DNA of 64,000 nucleotides, taken from contig CAVNZM010000004.1 in assembly GCA_963693365.1 (NCBI GenBank), positions 14,508,001-14,572,000 of the forward strand, read 5' to 3'. Under the pieces are notes generated by a model. That model worked only from the letters and a program-made list of their open reading frames with translations. It was not told where the DNA came from and did not search any database. Source of the DNA: Amoebidium appalachense (lineage: Eukaryota > Ichthyosporea). Of the stretch, positions 60,606-64,000 are shown piece after piece (position 1 is the stretch's first letter; each line of letters starts with the position of its first letter). Both the position numbers and the translations under genes were made by a program.

Positions 60606-61075
60606 AACACACACACACACACACCATTATGATACACGTACACACAAACACATACGCACACACAAGCACGCAAGCACACACGCGCGCGTGCACGCACGCA
60701 CGCACACACATTCACACACACACACACGAACGCACACACGCACGCACCCACATGCACAGACATACACACACACGTACAGACACAAATACACACATACGCA
60801 AGCCGCAACGCATTCACAATCACAGACGCACGCGCACACACGTGACACGCATGTACGCCGCACGCACGGCACACACGCATGCATGCGTGATGCACACTTT
60901 ATTAGCACGCACACACGCACACACTTTACACACACAAACGTACACACGTATGAGCGCGCACGTACGCACGCACACGCGGGCACGCAGCGCAGGCCTGCAC
61001 GAACGTAAGAACCCACATACGCACACACAAACACGCACACACACGCACACGCACACGCATGTACACGCGCCACCT
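60468..61075. repeat. Alternating CA/CG tract of about 600 bases
   Basis: Nearly the whole stretch is alternating pyrimidine-purine (CACGCACGCACACA-like) with brief interruptions. Both strands are open for long distances (His-Thr-Arg or Cys-Val runs), which is a composition artefact and not a gene. Confidence 0.9.
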
Positions 61076-61290
61076 CAGTGCCGCACGAACGTATTACACC
61101 TGCCCACACGCACACGCTCGCACCTATGTCTGGACGGTACAAAGGCAAACAGTGCAAGGACGCTCTTCAAGTGTGCAGCTTAGTTTTTCGGTTAGTATTT
61201 TTTTGGTTTAGGTATTTTTACACACAAACATAACGCCCGTGGAACCTGGCGCTGTGTGTTGTACACGTGGTCAAGTGGTCCTCCGCTCGC

Positions 61291-61590
61291 TCAGTTTTGG
61301 CTGGTACAAACGGGTTGCTCCCTTGCATGGCGCTCCAAACATTCGGTTATCCATGCCTGACATTCGCTACTGCCCCACGCTGGGTATACAGAACCAGTGT
61401 GCACAATCTGACATACAGGCCTGATTTGCTCCCCTGCAGCAATCTCAATTTCCTGTTCACTCTGGTCACCACTTATTTGTGGCGGTGATTGCGTTTGCGA
61501 GAGCAGAAATTGTGCGCTTAGTACTAGCAGAAGTAAAGCCCACCACCACAACGTAAGTGGGGTAAGGGCAGCGTGTCTGACCCTGCCCAT
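61291..61590 (-). CDS. Possible secreted or membrane protein exon (uncertain)
   Basis: A 99-codon frame starts with basic MGRVRHAALTPLT, followed by a strongly hydrophobic WWWALLLLVLSAQFLL, resembling a signal peptide or anchor. Then come polar residues and four cysteines. It has no recognised family. It may be a first exon whose partners are unseen, or chance. A palindromic E2F-like site lies about 255 bases upstream. Confidence 0.3.
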   Translation of the reverse strand: MGRVRHAALTPLTLWWWALLLLVLSAQFLLSQTQSPPQISGDQSEQEIEIAAGEQIRPVCQIVHTGSVYPAWGSSECQAWITECLERHAREQPVCTSQN

Positions 61591-61844
61591 TTTCAAAGGA
61601 TGAGAAACACGTAGCTGCAGCTGCAATGAGAAGAAAAAGGCCGCAGCCACTGCCACACTACACGCCGCAGTGTATTGTATAGTAGCAGGTATCACGTGGT
61701 ACTGCAACGACTTTCTGCATTGAAATTAGCGAGCCTACCCAAGAATGATTGTGCTAAAATTTTTCGGGTTTGCCGTTTACATACCGTCACACCATACTGA
61801 GTCGGCACACGCGAGGCGCCCGCCGGCCGGGCCATGCGGGGCGA

Positions 61845-61856
61845 TTTGGCGCCAAA
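61845..61856. promoter_or_regulatory. Palindromic E2F-like site
   Basis: TTTGGCGCCAAA is a perfect 12-base palindrome containing overlapping TTTGGCGC sites on both strands, matching the E2F/DP consensus TTTSGCGC. The neighbouring 100 bases hold four GCACTGAAT(T) repeats. Confidence 0.45.
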
Positions 61857-62137
61857 GTTTGCGCAAACTATGTAAACCATAGGTGCACTGAATTCAAGTT
61901 GCACTGAATTGAATTTACATGAGCACTGGCGACACCGACGAGCTTTTGCACTGAATTCGATGCACTGAATCATCATGGGGTTTACACACTTTTTATTGCG
62001 TGGACATTGCCGGAGGCCCAGCCACATTCGACGGCCTACTGCGTTTTCCAGCACAGCCAATCAAATGCAGCCAGTGACATATGTACATGCTAGGCAACAA
62101 TGAGCGCCATCGTAGGATCTGACACCCCTATTACATA

Positions 62138-64000
62138 TTATGGGTAAGCAGATGCTAGCATCGGTAGCTCCGACAGAAAGTTAAGGCACCGGATCACAAT
62201 ATCATACTGTGCAGCATTAATAAGGTGATCTAGGATAGTCATCTTAAAACGGATATATTGAGGAAGAGATGAAGAAAAGAGAATAAAACCGCCAATAACC
62301 TCCGGTTCTAATACATTAGCTAACAGGTTGCATTTATTGATAGATATGCAGCCGCGAGTAAACCGCCCCCCACACATATTACACATACGAGCAGGAGACA
62401 CCAGAAACCGATTACACCGCCAAGCCATAATCATCTTTGCGTTTTTACACCACACCACATTACGAATAAACGAATCTATGTATGAACGAGACTCTCTAAC
62501 CGTATCCGCCATATAGGCTACTAGTAGTTGGTGTTTGTGCGGTCCTAACACCGGAAGGGACTCAACACGTAGAGTAAAAAGATATCTATCAGCCATAGAC
62601 TTGAAACTATTCATATTCACACTATGATCTAGCCGTACCTCCGGGGGGGGTCGCCAGCCATTCCACATAGCGCTCGGCAATGGGCAGAGACGATGGGGAA
62701 GGGAAGAGGTACAGGGGCGAATCCGGCGGGGATGCGTGTAGCCGGAAGAGCGGGTGGTCCGGGGCACAAGCGGACAGGCGGGTGATGTGCTCGTGAAATT
62801 TGAGGGCTAATTCGTGTACGCGTTGTGATGGTGGTGTGAGTGCGTAGAGAGAATCAAAAAGGCGTCTAGGGATAGGTGTGGAAAGACCAGTGAGAAACAT
62901 ACAACAAGTTGTGTAATGGAAATCATCTAATGATTTGAGGACATTAGTAACAGTATCAGGGGGTGCCATAGCTAGTAAGGGCAACCCGTATTCCGACAAA
63001 GGGCGAATATATGTGCGAAATATACTAAGACGATTGTATAGGTGGACAGTATGAGAAAGAGAAGCAAGATACACATCCCGAAATAACCGAAGACACCTGC
63101 CTGCACTCTCCACCCGACGGTCGATCATCCGTTTGAAACATATGCCCCATTCGTCCACCGGAATCCCCAAATACTTGTATTCGATTGGGCGAGGGAGGGG
63201 ACTGCCGAAAATACAAACGTCGTCCCATGCCGGTATCGATTTTGATAAAAGGGCACACTTTTTGACATTAATCTGCATATCGTTGCGCTGGCACCAATGT
63301 TCAACCACACGAATGTATTGCCGTAGTTCGAGAGGATCGGATGACATAAGCACAATATCGTCGGCAAAAAAGAGGGCGGGAGGAGCCTGGGATGGCAACC
63401 CCCCGTCAATTTGTGCCGCAGAAAGAGTGTCGGCTAAATCATCAATATACAGGTTGAAAAGAAGAGGACTTAGCAGGGACCCTTGAAGTACCCCGCGCGT
63501 GCGGGTAAACCCTGGGGATAGCCGCCCATTAACCACCGCTCGTCCGCGTGTAAACGTAAACATAGCTTCCAGTAGCCGACCCATTTGGAATGGGACACCG
63601 CGAGTGGCTAACTTGGCCCACAGGCGAGGGAGGTCGACCGTGTCGTACGCGTTCTTAAAATCGATAAATACGAGGTGCTCGGTATCACTTTGAGTTGCAT
63701 TATGTAGAGTGAGGATTTGTGCGTAACATGAGTGTCGATGCCGAAACGCCGCCTGAAGAGGGCTCAGCTGGGAAGCCTGCTTAAGGGTGGGGTTACGGGA
63801 AAAGGCCTGTAAAAGGCCACTTTCGAATAATCGGCGAAAAACGGACGTAAGGGTGATAGGGGCGAAATTCGTGGATGGGACCCTGTGCAACCGTTTTCTT
63901 GATGGGAAACACTAAGGTGGCTAGCCACTCCGAGGGCACTTTACCGACATCAGAATACCAGCTAAACAACTCGCTAAGAATACATGTAAGTGGTGGCGGC
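62138..64000 (-). mobile_element. Non-LTR retrotransposon reverse transcriptase (5' truncated by window, frameshifted)
   Basis: The minus strand encodes a reverse transcriptase with PITLTSVFRRLFE, a QAAFR-type fingers motif, HLVFIDFKNAYDTVD (catalytic Asp region), GVLQGSLLSPLLFNLYIDDL and the FFADDIVLMSS catalytic motif. A thumb region follows. The absence of integrase, protease and RNase H around it, together with the motif pattern, points to a LINE-type element; the clade is not assigned. The C-terminal part (62138-62650), containing MCNMCGGRF, continues in another frame. The shift falls at an eight-base G run at about 62643-62650. A second shift lies near 63885. The 5' part lies beyond the window. 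No poly-A tail or target-site duplication was identified. Confidence 0.9.

Larger units (their letters stand above)
59666..62137. other. Mostly gene-free stretch between AK6 and the retroelement
   Basis: It contains the AK6 3' flank to about 60.07 kb, a poly-C/CCCA block at 60190-60238, the CA/CG tract at 60468-61075, the uncertain minus-strand exon at 61291-61590 and the E2F-like palindrome. Nothing else supportable was seen. Confidence 0.5.

Noticed and set aside
61239-61320. Possible tRNA gene
   Set aside because: No acceptor stem, anticodon arm and T-loop consensus could be aligned; no tRNA was found elsewhere either.

Overview
The window is nuclear DNA from an intron-dense eukaryote. 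Five conserved housekeeping genes can be reassembled exon by exon from splice phase and protein family knowledge: BMS1 (30 exons, minus), TFIIA gamma (minus), a KLHDC2-type kelch protein (9 exons, plus), COP9 signalosome subunit 1 (12 exons, minus) and adenylate kinase 6 (3 exons, plus). Exons average about 100-130 bases; introns are a few hundred to about 2,000 bases and are packed with (CA/GT)n, poly-C/poly-G, C(n)A(n) blocks and minisatellites. Nothing bacterial or organellar is seen, and no tRNA or rRNA was recognised. The lineage cannot be fixed from this sequence; a unicellular or algal eukaryote is plausible, but that is inference.

Layout: 1-3.6 kb is gene-free repeat-rich flank. 3.6-22.1 kb is BMS1 (ribosome biogenesis GTPase), with a CRE/CCAAT promoter at about 22.3 kb. 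22.3-24.9 kb is intergenic with a 26-27 bp minisatellite. 24.9-26.4 kb is TFIIA gamma, head-to-head with the kelch gene at 27.1-31.6 kb; a shared 645-base promoter region carries TGACGTCA, CCAAT and TATA elements. 31.6-35.2 kb is repeats, including a 272-base-offset tandem duplication. 35.2-37.1 kb is a broken F-box/leucine-rich-repeat gene. 39.0-40.1 kb is an intronless gene of bacterial-like appearance. 41.2-42.2 kb is a degenerate minisatellite. 44.3-45.3 kb is an intronless secreted cysteine-rich repeat protein. 47.3-55.9 kb is CSN1, head-to-head with AK6 at 56.8-59.7 kb. 60.4-61.1 kb is a CA/CG tract. 62.1-64.0 kb is a frameshifted non-LTR reverse transcriptase running off the window edge.

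Functionally, BMS1 and AK6 (Fap7-like) both act in small ribosomal subunit maturation. CSN1 and the KLHDC2-type protein both belong to cullin-RING ubiquitin ligase biology (deneddylase scaffold and CUL2 substrate receptor), as does the F-box relic. TFIIA gamma is basal transcription machinery. The promoters of BMS1, TFIIA gamma/kelch and CSN1/AK6 share a TGACGTCA plus CCAAT signature.

The most interesting signals are tandem duplications that have copied functional 3' splice acceptors (BMS1 exons 9 and 13), a CArG-box-bearing minisatellite in a CSN1 intron, eight near-identical copies of a 45-bp minisatellite, a recurrent composite C(n)A(n) tract of constant polarity, two GC-AG introns, and the bacterial-like intronless gene.
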